Shown here: positions 35,950 through 47,111 of the stretch, one piece after another | Layout: the number at the start of each line of letters is the position of its first letter | Position numbering within the stretch: position 1 is the stretch's first letter | Assembly (NCBI GenBank): GCA_001695595.3 | Contig: MBPM02000051.1 | Span: forward strand, 310,001 to 374,000 | Direction: 5' to 3' | DNA length: 64,000 bases | From: Plasmopara viticola | Lineage: Eukaryota; Oomycota; Peronosporomycetes; Peronosporales; Peronosporaceae | The notes under the pieces: model-generated | The model's input: only the letters and a program-made list of their open reading frames with translations | Told to the model about the DNA's origin: nothing | Database searches by the model: none | Translations under genes and position numbers: made by a program

Positions 35950-37345
35950 CGTCCCTGTGTTTACAGATCAAGACATTTCACTCTTTTGACGAGGCCCCCG
36001 ACGCGGGATATAGAGCCTCTTTTTGGGCTCGTTTAGTTCCACCTGACGACGAGAGTGAGTATCCAAGACTCACTCGACAAGTTAGTTAGCACTGGTACAC
36101 TATAGCGCGAGGTCGAAGAGTTGACGCCATAAGGACAAGCTATAATGCACCTTCTCGTTGACTTCAAAACTCTTGTGCAAGGCGCGCTTTTCAACGTCTT
36201 TGACGCTGCCGAAAATCTAAAGGCACAAAAATTCATGCGTTTGCTCCATATGCATCACTCGGTATGGCACTGGACGGCTTTTTTACAAGAACAAAGTTGG
36301 AGGTGTGCTGTTGGTGGCGTGTTCCAAAAATGGGAATAATGATACTCAGATTGTTGCAGTCGCATTCGTCAGCAGTGAGCCTAAAGCAAATTGAGCGTAG
36401 TTCATCAAGTGCCTGTTCCAGCATTTTTCTGTTCCTCCAGCCTTCGTAATATCTGATCGTGACAAGGGATTAGTGCCAGCAATGAAAGAAAATGGCAAAG
36501 AGATGCCATATTTCTCTTGCTTACGTACCTTATGGAAAATTTAATCTGAAGTTTAGAAACAAGACGTTGTAGGAATATGCATGGGCTTAGCATGTGCACT
36601 AACCAGGCAATCGTACGAAGCCAAAGAAAAATCGCGAGGCAGTCACATGGCTGACTGACATTGGCTATGGGAAGTGGTTCATTGCTCATAGTCCATGCCT
36701 ACGACATGAACATCGCGCCAAAAACATCCGTGAAATGTCGATCCTGGATTGCATGATGGGAATTAAACGCTATGTCGGTACGAAGTGGCTCGAATTTGCT
36801 GAACAGACCAAACAATGGGGTGTGATTACGCCTTATGCTGCCAGTTGCATCACTTTAATGTTAGAAATGTACGAGGAAACAATTCTGTACATCCAAGTCC
36901 AACTACATTGTTTGTTTTATCGGTTCAAATTGGAACAAACAAGCCAATGGAGTATGCTGCTGAAATAAACAGTACCAGTGGTACCTGCACATGCGGTCAT
37001 GTGAAGGATATGAATGCTCCATGTCGACACCTCATAGCAGCACTCAAGTTTATGATAAAAACTGTCACGTGCAGTTTTGTTATATGGGAATATGCGGTCA
37101 ACCAAAACGTATTTACTTGCATACGATAAAGAACTCAAAGTGAAGCCATTTGTGACAGAAGTGAATTGGTAAAGAGTGAGCATCTCCCACCAAATGTGTC
37201 CAAAAAAAAGGTCGACCCAAAAAGAGGCGAATCTAATCACAGCATGCTACGTTAGAAGTCGACGCGCCAAGAAGTGCTTATCGTTGCGACAGCTGTGGTC
37301 AAGTGGGACACAACAAGCGTCGATGCACCAGTGATGCGTAGCATT
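35950..37345 (+). pseudogene. Second MULE transposase relic
   Basis: Several frames carry parts of a Mutator-type transposase distinct from the 16.4 kb copy. At 36,264-36,480 are DGFFTRTK, a VLLVACSKNGNNDTQIVAVA segment, FQHFSVPPAF and VISDRDKGLVPAMKE, which is the DDE region. At 36,984-37,040 is a SWIM zinc finger (CTCGHVKDMNAPCRHLIAAL). At 37,278-37,330 is a zinc knuckle (YRCDSCGQVGHNKRRC). The order is correct for a MuDR-like protein, but the frame changes repeatedly and stops are frequent. I found no terminal inverted repeats; sequence at 35,205-35,690 may belong to its N-terminal region. A T-rich tract follows the zinc knuckle at 37,370-37,500. Confidence 0.7.
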
Positions 37346-38500
37346 AAAGTATATTTTCTATAGTGAGTTAGATTTTTTTTTTCAATTGTTTTTTTTCAAC
37401 TTTGTAGGTAGTTTTTTATATTTGGGTGTGATTGAAGGTAGATTTTTCCATGTAAATATTTTTTTTTCATTCTTCGTTTTAGTCAATTAATTTTCCATTT
37501 GCCTTGATTATTTAATATGGCACATTTACCTATAATTGTGTGTAGCACTATTTCAATTCTACAATCTAAGCAGAAACGTGTCCTTTTTGTCACCTAGATA
37601 TCTCAGATTGCGAATCTGTATACATTTCGACAGGGAGCCTCAAGGCTGGTAAATAGGCGCCAGCTTTTAGCACAAGAGCTCGACTTAATGTTACAGCCCC
37701 ACTACATCCCCCCTCACTAAGACTCGATATGCACCGGCAGCAGAGGTGTCACTTGCTAACTTCGAAACTAATTTTGGGGTGAAGGTTGAAGGCGATAAAC
37801 AATGCACATGTTGGTCATTATGATGACCGGAGAGGCATGTCAGTCGGCTGAATCACTCAATGATGACAAGCCAACTCCCAAAAGAATTGCGTTCGCCTTT
37901 AAAGGTGTGTCTATTTCTAGGACTACGCCTACATAATAAATGCGTTTGCAGCTAAGCTGAGCTTGCATTTTGGGTGGCGAGCCTTTGGAAGTTTGCCCAC
38001 CAAAGCGCCGCTCAGACAGGGAAGGATTTGACATATCTTTCCACTTCATTGAATTGGAGAGCATGCGCTTCCTTTCCGGGTTGTCCGCATGTACATCCGC
38101 CTCTATATAATCTAAGTGACAAGATGGTTCAGTGCAATGTACGCAGCAATTTATTACAGCAGAACTCGGGCTCTACGCATCTCATTGCTAAGACTATAAT
38201 ATCGTTTTAAAGTATTCTTGAATTTTTGTACATGACAATAATAACGCAAGGCCCACTGAATGTGTGATGTTGTAGAAATATTCAACTTTACATGTCAAGT
38301 GTGCTCTGGTTCCGAACGTTACGAGCAAACAGTATTTTGCTTGACCGCTTGAGAATACTTTTACACTCTATAAACTCATTTCTTGATTCGGACCTCTAGG
38401 CACCCGCTTGACGGTATGCTGTGTAGCGGACATCGGCTAGATGGTAGGTCGATCGCCCTAGTCGCGTGCATATAGAGTATATGCTCTCGCGCGCTTTTCT
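37346..38500. other. AT-rich intergenic DNA, nothing recognised
   Basis: This holds a T-rich stretch just after the MULE relic and short mutually overlapping frames (37,840-38,210) on both strands. No motif or RNA structure was seen. Confidence 0.45.
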
Positions 38501-38640
38501 ACCGACCTTGTTGCTCGATTGTTTAGTCGCTTGACCCAGGATCGGGAGGCAACTGGTCCGGTACCCATATGATCCAGATTAAGGCAGCGGAGGTACGTCA
38601 CTTAAGTGGACGAGCAATCACACCCAGAAAATTTACTGCT
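38501..38640 (+). mobile_element. Diverged copy of the tRNA-derived SINE
   Basis: The plus strand here matches, in order, the minus-strand SINE at 51790-52127: GACCCAGGATCGGGAGG, then ACTGGTCCGGTACCCAT, then ATTAAGGCAGCGGAGGTACG, then AGTGGACGAGCAATCACACC. The tRNA-like head is decayed. No target duplication was seen, so this is an old copy and its ends are approximate. Confidence 0.7.
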
Positions 38641-39721
38641 TTATTAACTCATGAGCGTAAAGCCGTTCAGTAGGCTGGTCGCTCCGCTCACAAAAAATCA
38701 TATCGTAATGAAGAATTCGGAACCTGGTCCCTTATAGCAGCATCCCGCGTTTAAGATGACTTAGTTTTACTGTGTGGTTCCGGTAGCTTACTACTCTTGC
38801 GCGGTCTCATTTTTCTTACTGAATACGCTTGAATCATGACCACGCTATCGGTCTTTATTCTATCGCGGTGTTCTATGGTGCTTTAACGACAAAAAGTATT
38901 TTAAAGTAACGTTTTCCTGTGAGGCCACACATCGCCTTAAAAGCTTCGTTTTCTTTCTGGCGTAATTGATTTTGAATTGAAATCAAAGCGTGGTAAAGTG
39001 AGACCTCATTTCAAAAGATACTAGCGATTCTCATGTTCGTATCACTTATGGATTGATAGGAGGGGTAAGACGCTAGCAAACAAAGCCCAAAGCACCTCAT
39101 CGGTTTTTATACCGGTCTACACAATAAGATGTCTAAAGAGGGGCTATGTTAGGATAAAAGCACATTAATATTTAAATATGCAATCTACTGAACACTTTGA
39201 TTTCCTATCATCGCGGATAGCCGTTCAGCAGAGGATTTTTTATCGTTCGGCACGCTCATTGGTGCGAGGTGCTGTGTGAGTATATAACCCCGCCACTTGA
39301 TCCACAAAGTAGCAGAAGGGCTGGTGCGTTAATAGATTGCTATAGATTCAGTGAGAGTTGGATTAAATTTAAATTTGCATTTCTCGCAAAATTGCGTTGC
39401 TGGTAGCCTCGCTTCAAGAATAATATTCATTGGCAGCAGACAATCCATGCAGTGCTTAAGCAAAATTTTAGGGTCCTCAGCCGGGTGACATCACATTGCA
39501 AGCGGGAGAAGGTCACGCACTGAGTTGCCGACAGAGCAATCGTACCTTGAGTATATTAAGACACACGTGACGCTAAATCCTACTACGGAGCAATCGTCTT
39601 AAAAAAAATAATTTAGCACTTGTTTTGTTAAGAATTTCCCGTATGGTCGTATTTCTTGTGGCAGTTTATAGTGTACGTATTAACTAGTGTGTCATACTGT
39701 AAGCAACTTGCTGACTTAATG

Positions 39722-39766
39722 TTAGCGCTGTAGACAGTGCTGTCTTAGCACTGTCTACAGCGCTAA
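39722..39766. repeat. Perfect 20-bp hairpin, 5-base loop
   Basis: Bases 39722-39741 are the exact reverse complement of 39747-39766 around the loop GTCTT. A second perfect 14-bp inverted pair overlaps it (39736-39749 with 39762-39775). This gives two competing hairpins and reaches into the start of the tRNA-like sequence. Such overlapping inverted copies look like a template-switch event. Confidence 0.9.
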
Positions 39767-39856
39767 GACAGCACTTGGCCGAGCGGCTTAGGCGATAAAC
39801 TCGAAAACATTTGGGGTAAACCGCGTAAGTTTAAGTCTTTCAGTCTCACAGCTGTC
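39767..39856 (+). tRNA. tRNA-Ser(CGA)-like pseudogene or SINE head
   Basis: The D-arm block TTGGCCGAGCGGCTTAGGCG is nearly the textbook tRNA-Ser sequence. The anticodon loop reads CTCGAAA (anticodon CGA, Ser). A variable arm (GGGGTAAACCGCG) and a T-arm-like GTAAGTTTAAGTCTTTC follow. The first six bases GACAGC pair with the last six GCTGTC. The anticodon stem is poorly paired, the T-loop has TTTAAGT instead of TTCAANT, and about eight surplus bases precede the acceptor strand. I judge it non-functional: either a decayed tRNA gene or the head of a tRNA-Ser-derived SINE. Confidence 0.55.
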
Positions 39857-40204
39857 GATCGCCCCTGCTGGTGCAAATTCTTATCTACGAAGCGTTAACC
39901 AACCTTGACATTTTATTGTTCAGTAACCAAATGACTTGGCTTCTAGCTGATGCAACCATTATGACCGCACGAATATGAATACTGCCAAACGTATTTGCTC
40001 GACCTTTGAAGCTAAGAAGCAATGCTACAGGTAACTGGAATTGCTCTAAAGCTTTAGATCAAGGAATGTGCTTGAAACATGCGATAGTTATTTTTGAAGT
40101 TGTATAGGAGAATAGGCATTTATCAATACATTATAAAATTGTCACTACATTATTAATCGTATTTGTACTATTCTCACTCCTTCTGTCCCAGCTTAACGCT
40201 GATT

Positions 40205-41077
40205 ATGAGACGACCTGAGGCAGCGGTGGCCTCTGTTTCTCACTCGTCGGCCTCCGTCCCGCTATCTTTGAGCAGCAGAAGTGGTCACCGAATGCATCCG
40301 TCCACCGGCCCGCTTGCTTCTTCTTCTTCCTCTCACGCCGACCCAGGTGGATGGTCACTGCCACCACTGAACCAATTTATGACGCTGCCCCGACGCTTCA
40401 TGCCCTCGAATTTTGGTGTCTTTATGGATAACGGAGTTACCAGAAGCTCTCAAAATGTAAATGGCAACACGGAAACCGCTATACTTAACAGAAGCAGGAT
40501 TGATCCTGCCAACAGCACCGCTATGGATAATTTGCTAAACGAAACGGAAGCGGAGCATGTCGCACTCAATCACTTTCTGTTACCCCCAGTCGTACATTAT
40601 GAAAGTAATCTTAACGATGCAGCTGCAAGTCCGTTACATCACCCGGAGGAGATCGACCTTACTTTTTCGTCAGAGGAGGACGAAGACGGCGGTCAGAACG
40701 CACCAGACAGCAGCGACGTCATCGAGATTTTGGATATCTCGGAACCGTCAGGTGTCTCAGTACCTTTATGTCGAAAGCGACGCCGGTCAGAAACTAATGC
40801 AAATGCTGTGCTAGTTTCCAAGCGCCAGCATATAGCCGACATGATGAAGAGTGCCGAGTCTACGAACATTAATTTACACAATAGTGAAGTGGTGGAAGAA
40901 TTTAAGCGACGACTTAAGTGCAGCATTTGCCTGGACGTGTTGGAAGACATGACTTCTACATTATGTGGTCACATATTCTGCGCTGGTTGCATTCACCAAG
41001 CGATTCGAGCGAGTGGGAAGTGCCCTTTGTGTCAGCGTCGTCTACACCTTAAGGACACTCACCGTCTGTACTTTTAA
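40205..41077 (+). CDS. RING E3 ligase with SIM-like motifs (STUbL/RNF4-type)
   Basis: A 290-residue intronless frame. I chose the ATG at 40205 because the frame upstream opens only with a TTG. The N-terminal 140 residues are Ser-rich and disordered. Two hydrophobic-acidic motifs like SUMO-interaction motifs follow: EIDLTFSSEEDEDGG (about 149-163) and DVIEILDISE (about 171-180). A nuclear-localisation-like CRKRRR lies near 189. The C-terminal RING (residues 239-276) has all eight ligands in C-x2-C-x11-C-x-H-x2-C-x2-C-x10-C-x2-C. This layout (disordered N-terminus, SIMs, C-terminal RING) is that of SUMO-targeted ubiquitin ligases RNF4/Slx8, which act in genome maintenance in the nucleus. The SUMO link is inferred from motif shape only. 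Confidence 0.8.
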   Translation: MRRPEAAVASVSHSSASVPLSLSSRSGHRMHPSTGPLASSSSSHADPGGWSLPPLNQFMTLPRRFMPSNFGVFMDNGVTRSSQNVNGNTETAILNRSRIDPANSTAMDNLLNETEAEHVALNHFLLPPVVHYESNLNDAAASPLHHPEEIDLTFSSEEDEDGGQNAPDSSDVIEILDISEPSGVSVPLCRKRRRSETNANAVLVSKRQHIADMMKSAESTNINLHNSEVVEEFKRRLKCSICLDVLEDMTSTLCGHIFCAGCIHQAIRASGKCPLCQRRLHLKDTHRLYF

Positions 41078-41292
41078 AGAAATCCATTTGTGCGAATACA
41101 AAGAGGAACGTGGCTACCAATGAGCTTTCACGATGCTAAAAAATTATGGCTGTATTATCATCAGCTTCAATCTGCTACCACTGTGGCGTCGTTGGTGGAA
41201 TAGTAATCACTCAGGTTTAGCCGTAGTAGGAGACACTACGCACCACATGGCATGCAGAGCACAGGTGTCAGCATATTAGAGTGCCATTCACT

Positions 41293-44200
41293 TTAAGTTC
41301 TCTTGTGATTTACGTGTGTAAGCCCCCAGCTTTTTTCGCAAAAGGCAGTAAACTTATAGCAATGGCCATGCAAATCACGTACCTCTGTAAAGTCCCGTGT
41401 GTTTCGTTCGGCGCTGCGTTGGACATTGTGCAGCTTCTTCACTACTTCTCGAAGCGCAACATTGGACTTGCTGCACAACGCGCGAATGCGAGATTCTTGA
41501 CAAGCCATCCCTGCATCTCGCCTTTTTAATGTCCTCAAAAATCCGGTCAAGCTCCATGAAGCTGCAAGCAAGTCTGAAAATGCCAAGTGGATCTGTATTG
41601 CAATAATAGATACATTCAAGATTAGCCCCACGTATTCTCGAATTATTGCTCATAGCGACAAAGGAGAATGCTTTCCTCTGATGCGAGTCCATCTAAAAAG
41701 CAGCAGTGAAATGCAAATAAGATGTACTTTTCGTGAAAGCGACGCAGGTCTTTCAGTTTCGTTGCTTTTCGAATTGCAAGCTTAAGGTCTGGCCACGCAG
41801 TCTTGAGCGCCTATCACGGGAATAATCAATATTTCGAAGTACAAATCTGCAGGATAACCGCTTTGCACAAACCTGCATTACAAACGTCTCGTTAAATGCC
41901 CAAAGAAACGTTTGCATCTCGTAGACCGTGCCGTTACACAGTCGGTCAAGTGATAAGGGAAGCTGATTTTGTTTGCGGATTAAACGTAATGTTGCCCAGG
42001 CTTCTCGCAATTCCAATGATGTCAGTCGCACATGCAGCAGAAAGCGGTGTATAAGTTTGTAGCAATCTAGCGATCGGGCAGTGATCACAAAACCTAACGG
42101 CCACTTGATGTCGTACATTAGTGTAACTTCATTAAGAGCCTTTGAAATGGTAGGAATCGTTGCTAGGCTACCCAACACTGCAGCAACACCAAGGAGGCAA
42201 ATGTGGGTGACAAGAAGGAAGCATACGTGAGCAACTTACATTGTGACAAGGTTGGGGTAGTCTCGTAGTAAAACGCTTGTACTATAGCGTCTCGCGTTAC
42301 ACAAGCCTCCATCATAGCCAAGTTAAAAGCGGACGAAAGGCGACCTTCGACTCCCCAGTTAACACGGGTACTTAAAGCGATACCCACAAGGAAGTCTCGT
42401 GCAAAGATATCCATACAGAGCCCTTCGGACATAAGCATAAACTTGCGTAACCAGCGAAGGTGCCCTAATACCTGCAACTTGTTACGAAACGAGTCCACCG
42501 CCGCCTGCTCTAGCTTTTCGGCAATGAGACGAACAGGAGATTCAACACAACAGCCGACTATCGACGCGAAGGAGGAAAACTTAGCGTCCAAAGCGGTCTA
42601 CATTATAATGGCATACCCAATTGTCATTTGTATATTCGATATATGGCCGTAGGTAAGTGAGAGTATCTCACCTTTGATAACGCCTGTGTTAAAAGCTCGA
42701 AATCCTCTTCATTGATTGTTGTCGAAAAGAAAGGATGCACGATAGGAAGCGAAAGTCGAGTACTTGCTACAAATTTAGCAGCGACACCGGCTATTTCATC
42801 CGTGTCAGGATGTAACTTTTCTCCCTCATTGGTGCTTTGGTTTGTAACTTTCATCTCGTTGCGGGATGTGTTCTTCGATTCAATGCCTTTTTCATTAAAC
42901 ATTTTTAAAGGAGACACGCCTGGCATAGCATCATTGTGAACATCGATACCCCTGAATCCCATTGCGACGTCGCCATACGGCACCGCAGAAGCGCCAACAG
43001 CCTCCACTGCATTTTTTTCAGTACGAGTTTCACCGTATAGAGTCCCATACATATTGATACCACTTCCTCCTGGTTCATTTAGAATACGGATACCTGTTCT
43101 GTGAGAGACTACGTCAGCGGACGCTGTCTCGCTAAGAGCTTTTGCTTTACAATTATTTGCTTCCCCATTCACTTTTACTGAGCCTCTCGAGTGATCAATG
43201 AAATTAGTTGTTGATGTACATTTCCCCAAGTCCTTGTTCACTTTATGTGACGCATTCCTAACACATTTGCCGGCGAACAATGATTCACTGGTAACAGCAA
43301 AATTAATCTCTCCTAGACGAGCCCTCTGCTCAATAGCTGAGGCTGACTCCACTGCCGTCCTTTCAGTCATTATTCCCAACGCTCTTTGAAGTGTTTCTTT
43401 AGTCAAAAATGTATCAACCATGTCTTCAACAGCATCAAATATTGGCTCGTTGCTTCGATTCTCCTCCTCTGAAGGCACAATGGACAAAAAAATAGCACGG
43501 AATGGTTTGCATACAGCAAAGTTATGGACACAGTCATACCTACTACCCACTTTTTCCTTTCACTGTCGAGGAGACGCAAAAGCTGCTCCTTTGCCGCTGA
43601 CAGTCGCAATGCACGATCTCGCCGCCATCGCATGTAGTCATGTCGCTCTTCGGCATCCATCATCAGCGCTGAGTATCTATGAGCATGAATCTCAAATGTA
43701 ATCAGTAAGGTATACCAGGCCAAAGTGTATGTCGGGAACGTACTTATCTATAAGCACCATACGGCCATGACCCCGATGATCTACTATTGCTTTGTCTACC
43801 TCGTTGATTCGTCTGGCATCATCAGCTGCCTCAAGTTGTATTTGATATAGCTGACGTTTCTTCTGTTCCAACACTTGTTGATCTAAAAATTGTTTGAGCT
43901 GCAGCTGAGATCTTCGCTGCACCTTTGACGTCTTATATAATATCACATGACTCAATCAAGCAAAATTGACCGCGATAATGGCCGTGTACTTAGCCCACTT
44001 ACGTTTTCGCACAAAAGACCTCGTTTTGACTCTTTGTCCGCAGCAGACGTTTTGCCCGACACTTTCGAATAAGAATCTACAGCATCTGAATGACAGGCGC
44101 CTTCTGAATATACCACGTCATTCAATGCCGCCTTCCATTCCTCAGCAAGCTCAGTAGCTTTTTCTTCGCGGAAACGCATAATCAAAGGTTTCTTGTACAC

Positions 44201-45958
44201 AGATCACCATATTTGTCAAGATGGTATTAATTAAACGGTAGGCGCTATTCTGCTTGACACTGACCAGATTATGAGTAGAAGCTGGCGCATTTACACTCCG
44301 TAGAAGAGCTTGGACTTGGACGACATGAGCAATGAGAGAGGAAATGTTCCCAAAAAAAATCGGAAACATCTCCTTAACCTCATCGGATTTTTCGTCACTA
44401 AAAAGACCATCGCCACCTCCCGTGGCGGCTTTCATCTGCGCATTCTCGCTTAACGTCGCAGCTTCGAATTCACTCTAATATGATCACCATCAAGAGTAGA
44501 GGTCAATATAACTTTCTAAAGCACACAATTTCTAGTTTGTGGCGTACAAACTGATCTCTTTGCTCATATACCCTTCCCGTCAAGATAAGGCCAGAGAGCA
44601 CTTCTAATAACGGCGAACTCAACTTGACTAAAAACCATATTACTAGCTTTTGCATGCGCCCCGACGAATCTTCCACGCGAAGAGAAGACACGCAATGGTA
44701 CAAACGATTAAGAAGCGCTACCCCACGAGGAAATTTTCCTGTTATACGATCGAGACATCGAATGCATATCAATCTAGTCACCTGAAAAAACATTGATCCT
44801 ACCTTGTTGCAACAATGGCCAAAAATCGGCGACATCGCAGCAGAAGATGGCGCCTATGGTTTCAGCGACACGACATACTTCACGCGTCTTACACAATAGC
44901 TTTGTGACAGAGCAAATGCCATCCTCCTGATCATTTTCGCATGACGAAAATTTCAGGCATTCCTCCGATATAGTCTCAACGAGAGTCTATATAAATAGCA
45001 AGATCAGAATGATGAAACATAGAGCTTGGACTAGCTTACTCGATGTGCAGATAAATACAGCTGGAGAGCATCTCCCATAGCCTGTAGCGTTTTTCCTCCT
45101 CGGGAAGGATCTTGAAAATAGAAGAGAGCTAATTGCTCTAAGCGCATAACAATGGTCCCGGATCTTCGAAATACCTAAATAAATGGCACAATGTAGCGTG
45201 CAACGCTAATGCACCGTACTCAATTCGGTAAAAATCACAGAAAGCATACCTCTAGCACGGACTTCGTAGCCGACACTGTCGTAAGCGGAAGCTTCAGCCA
45301 ACACATTCGGGGTAACTGGAATGTTGCTGACTGAACGTTCTTCCGAAAAATGGTTGAATCTACCCCGTTCAATGCACGCAGACAATCCTTCGTAGTCACG
45401 ACCAAATTCAGCAACGATTTCCCCATCCCTAATAGCTTTACTTACCCCTATTAGGTCTACTTCATTGATTTCCAGCACCTGATCTCCATCACAAGCGAAG
45501 CAATTGGGAATCGTTAAGTCTCGAAGTGACCAATTTCTTCCTCGAGCTGGCGGTTTTGCGTAGCTTTCAGGTAAGCCCGCACGATCTCCCAAGTCTTCCC
45601 ACGCATTGGTTCGCGCCACCCAGGGTCCAGCAAAATCAAAAGAACATTCTGATTTATCCAATGAACTTTCTGTGATGCTGCTAGCGATTTCCCAATCTTT
45701 TCGTTGTGTCCGTTTTGCGCAATATACGTTCTGCGAGCTATCAAAGATCAAGATGTTTTTTTTTGGTGACAGACCGCTTGATTGCTTGTCAGCTCTAGAT
45801 GTCTCAAAAGACTCGAGAACATCCATCGAGGCATGTCCATGTCGCTGGCTTCTTATCGTATGTCTGTCATTAGAATTTGAAATCAACTTATTAGCTATCT
45901 TTGTCGATATATGATTCGTGCAAAGAAAGTCATCATGCGTACGAAGTCGTGAACTCAT
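41293..45958 (-). CDS. Gamma-tubulin complex component, GCP6-like, about 12 exons
   Basis: A minus-strand gene starting at the ATG at 45958. Exons: 45958-45250, 45174-45040, 44986-44879, 44781-44548, 44474-44265, 44191-44003, 43931-43744, 43676-43540, 43468-42672, 42579-42240, 42177-41873, then C-terminal exon(s) ending at 41293. Donors are mostly GTAAGT/GTATGT-like. The GCP fold is visible: GTIVMRLEQLALFYFQDPSR, VALLNRLYHCVSSLRVEDSS and SSPLLEVLSGLILTGRVYEQ in the N-terminal grip region. A long charged middle region (43,930-42,672) follows. The GRIP2 part has HLRWLRKFMLMSEGLCMDIF and VTLMYDIKWPLGFVIT. A long insert between the two halves is typical of GCP6 rather than GCP2-5. Two joins are unresolved: exon 1 to 2 needs a frame change, and near 41,500 the last exon also shifts frame. 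Either small introns were missed or there are lesions. The protein nucleates microtubules at centrosomes and basal bodies. Confidence 0.8.
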
Positions 45959-46147
45959 TATCACTGTTCTCCTGAACCAGGACGCTACTAGGAAGACAAA
46001 AGAATGGACCAGGCTATTTACATGTATAAACACATGAGCTCACAATTACACGCTGCAATACATATATCTATCCAACGCATTTTCTCGTCACCCACCTGCT
46101 TGCTTTGCAAAGTTTCAGTGAGCCCTCGATCGTGAAGAACGTTGGTA

Positions 46148-47036
46148 TTAGGACACCAAAGGCTGGAGTGTCGGCCTGATATACCATTGCCGATGTGGCT
46201 GAACAGGTTGTAAGAGTATAGTCTGAGGTACAGCCTGGATCAGAGAAAAGAATTAAAGGTAGAAATGCAAATACTAACAGATTTTCTTCCAATTTCAGAG
46301 GAGCTAATTGGAAGAGCGCTTGCGAACGTTGAACCATGTCAATGTCATGCATTCGAATGCCATCGCCGACACGTCTTTTTGTATTTGTCAATAACTGACA
46401 GTGATTGATAATAGAGGATGAAAAAATTAGCAATCCAGTGTCAGCAACAACGAGAAGGGATACCCCCACATCATGCTGTACTTTGTCACCTGTATGGGGT
46501 CGTCAAGCACAAATGTGTCTCCATCATCACCACCAGCCAGCGCAATCAGCAGACGTATCATTTCGTTCAGTGGAGCTACCACCCACAAACAAAGAGGTTT
46601 TTAGTACTTCAATAAGTTAATTTGGTCATCGTCTCAGACACACTCGCTGCCTCTTTACAATGCTGCTGCCCCATATACAAGAAGAGCTCTATTACTCGGT
46701 CCATGCGCTCCACGACGTCGGCTCTGCACACAACGGCCTATTACCCAAGCGTGAAGCCAGCATTATCATCACCACATACACATTTCCGTTTTGCTCGCAC
46801 GACAACAGCTTCGCGCGTACGTCGAGCAATTTGCGCTGCACTGGCACGTCTGCGTTTTTGCGCTACGAGCAAATATTAGCCAGAAACACGGCTTTTTCAT
46901 CAAGCACAGACCTTACAGGACTTAAGAGACGCTCAAATATAGGCAGACAGTGCCGAAAGTCGTTTGAAGGCTCGCAACAGATGTGAGATCGAAGACGCCG
47001 CAGCAGAGCAACCACGCCCGCATCTGGGGTTGCCAT
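46148..47036 (-). CDS. Unrecognised multi-exon gene between GCP6-like and PDK1
   Basis: The start ATG is at 47036 and the first exon reads ATPDAGVVALLRRLRSHICC, a helical segment. A basic segment follows in another frame (ASAAQIARRTREAVVVRAKR). After that come RLLIALAGGDDGDTFVLDDP, then LLTNTKRRVGDGIRMHDIDM with VQRSQALFQLAPLKLEENLL, and after a 43-base intron a C-terminus of AVPQTILLQPVQPHRQWYIR ending PTLQPLVS, with the stop at 46148. The exons at the start and end are convincing; the joins in the middle (about 46,650-46,900) I could not resolve. The helical hydrophobic pattern is HEAT-like or adaptin-like, but I cannot name the family. The start lies only 76 bases from the PDK1 stop. Confidence 0.5.
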
Positions 47037-47111
47037 AGCTACTCCACCACACAATATGTACACAAATTCCTCCACAATTGTTGTAAATGTATATTTTCGT
47101 ACGCCTGTTAT

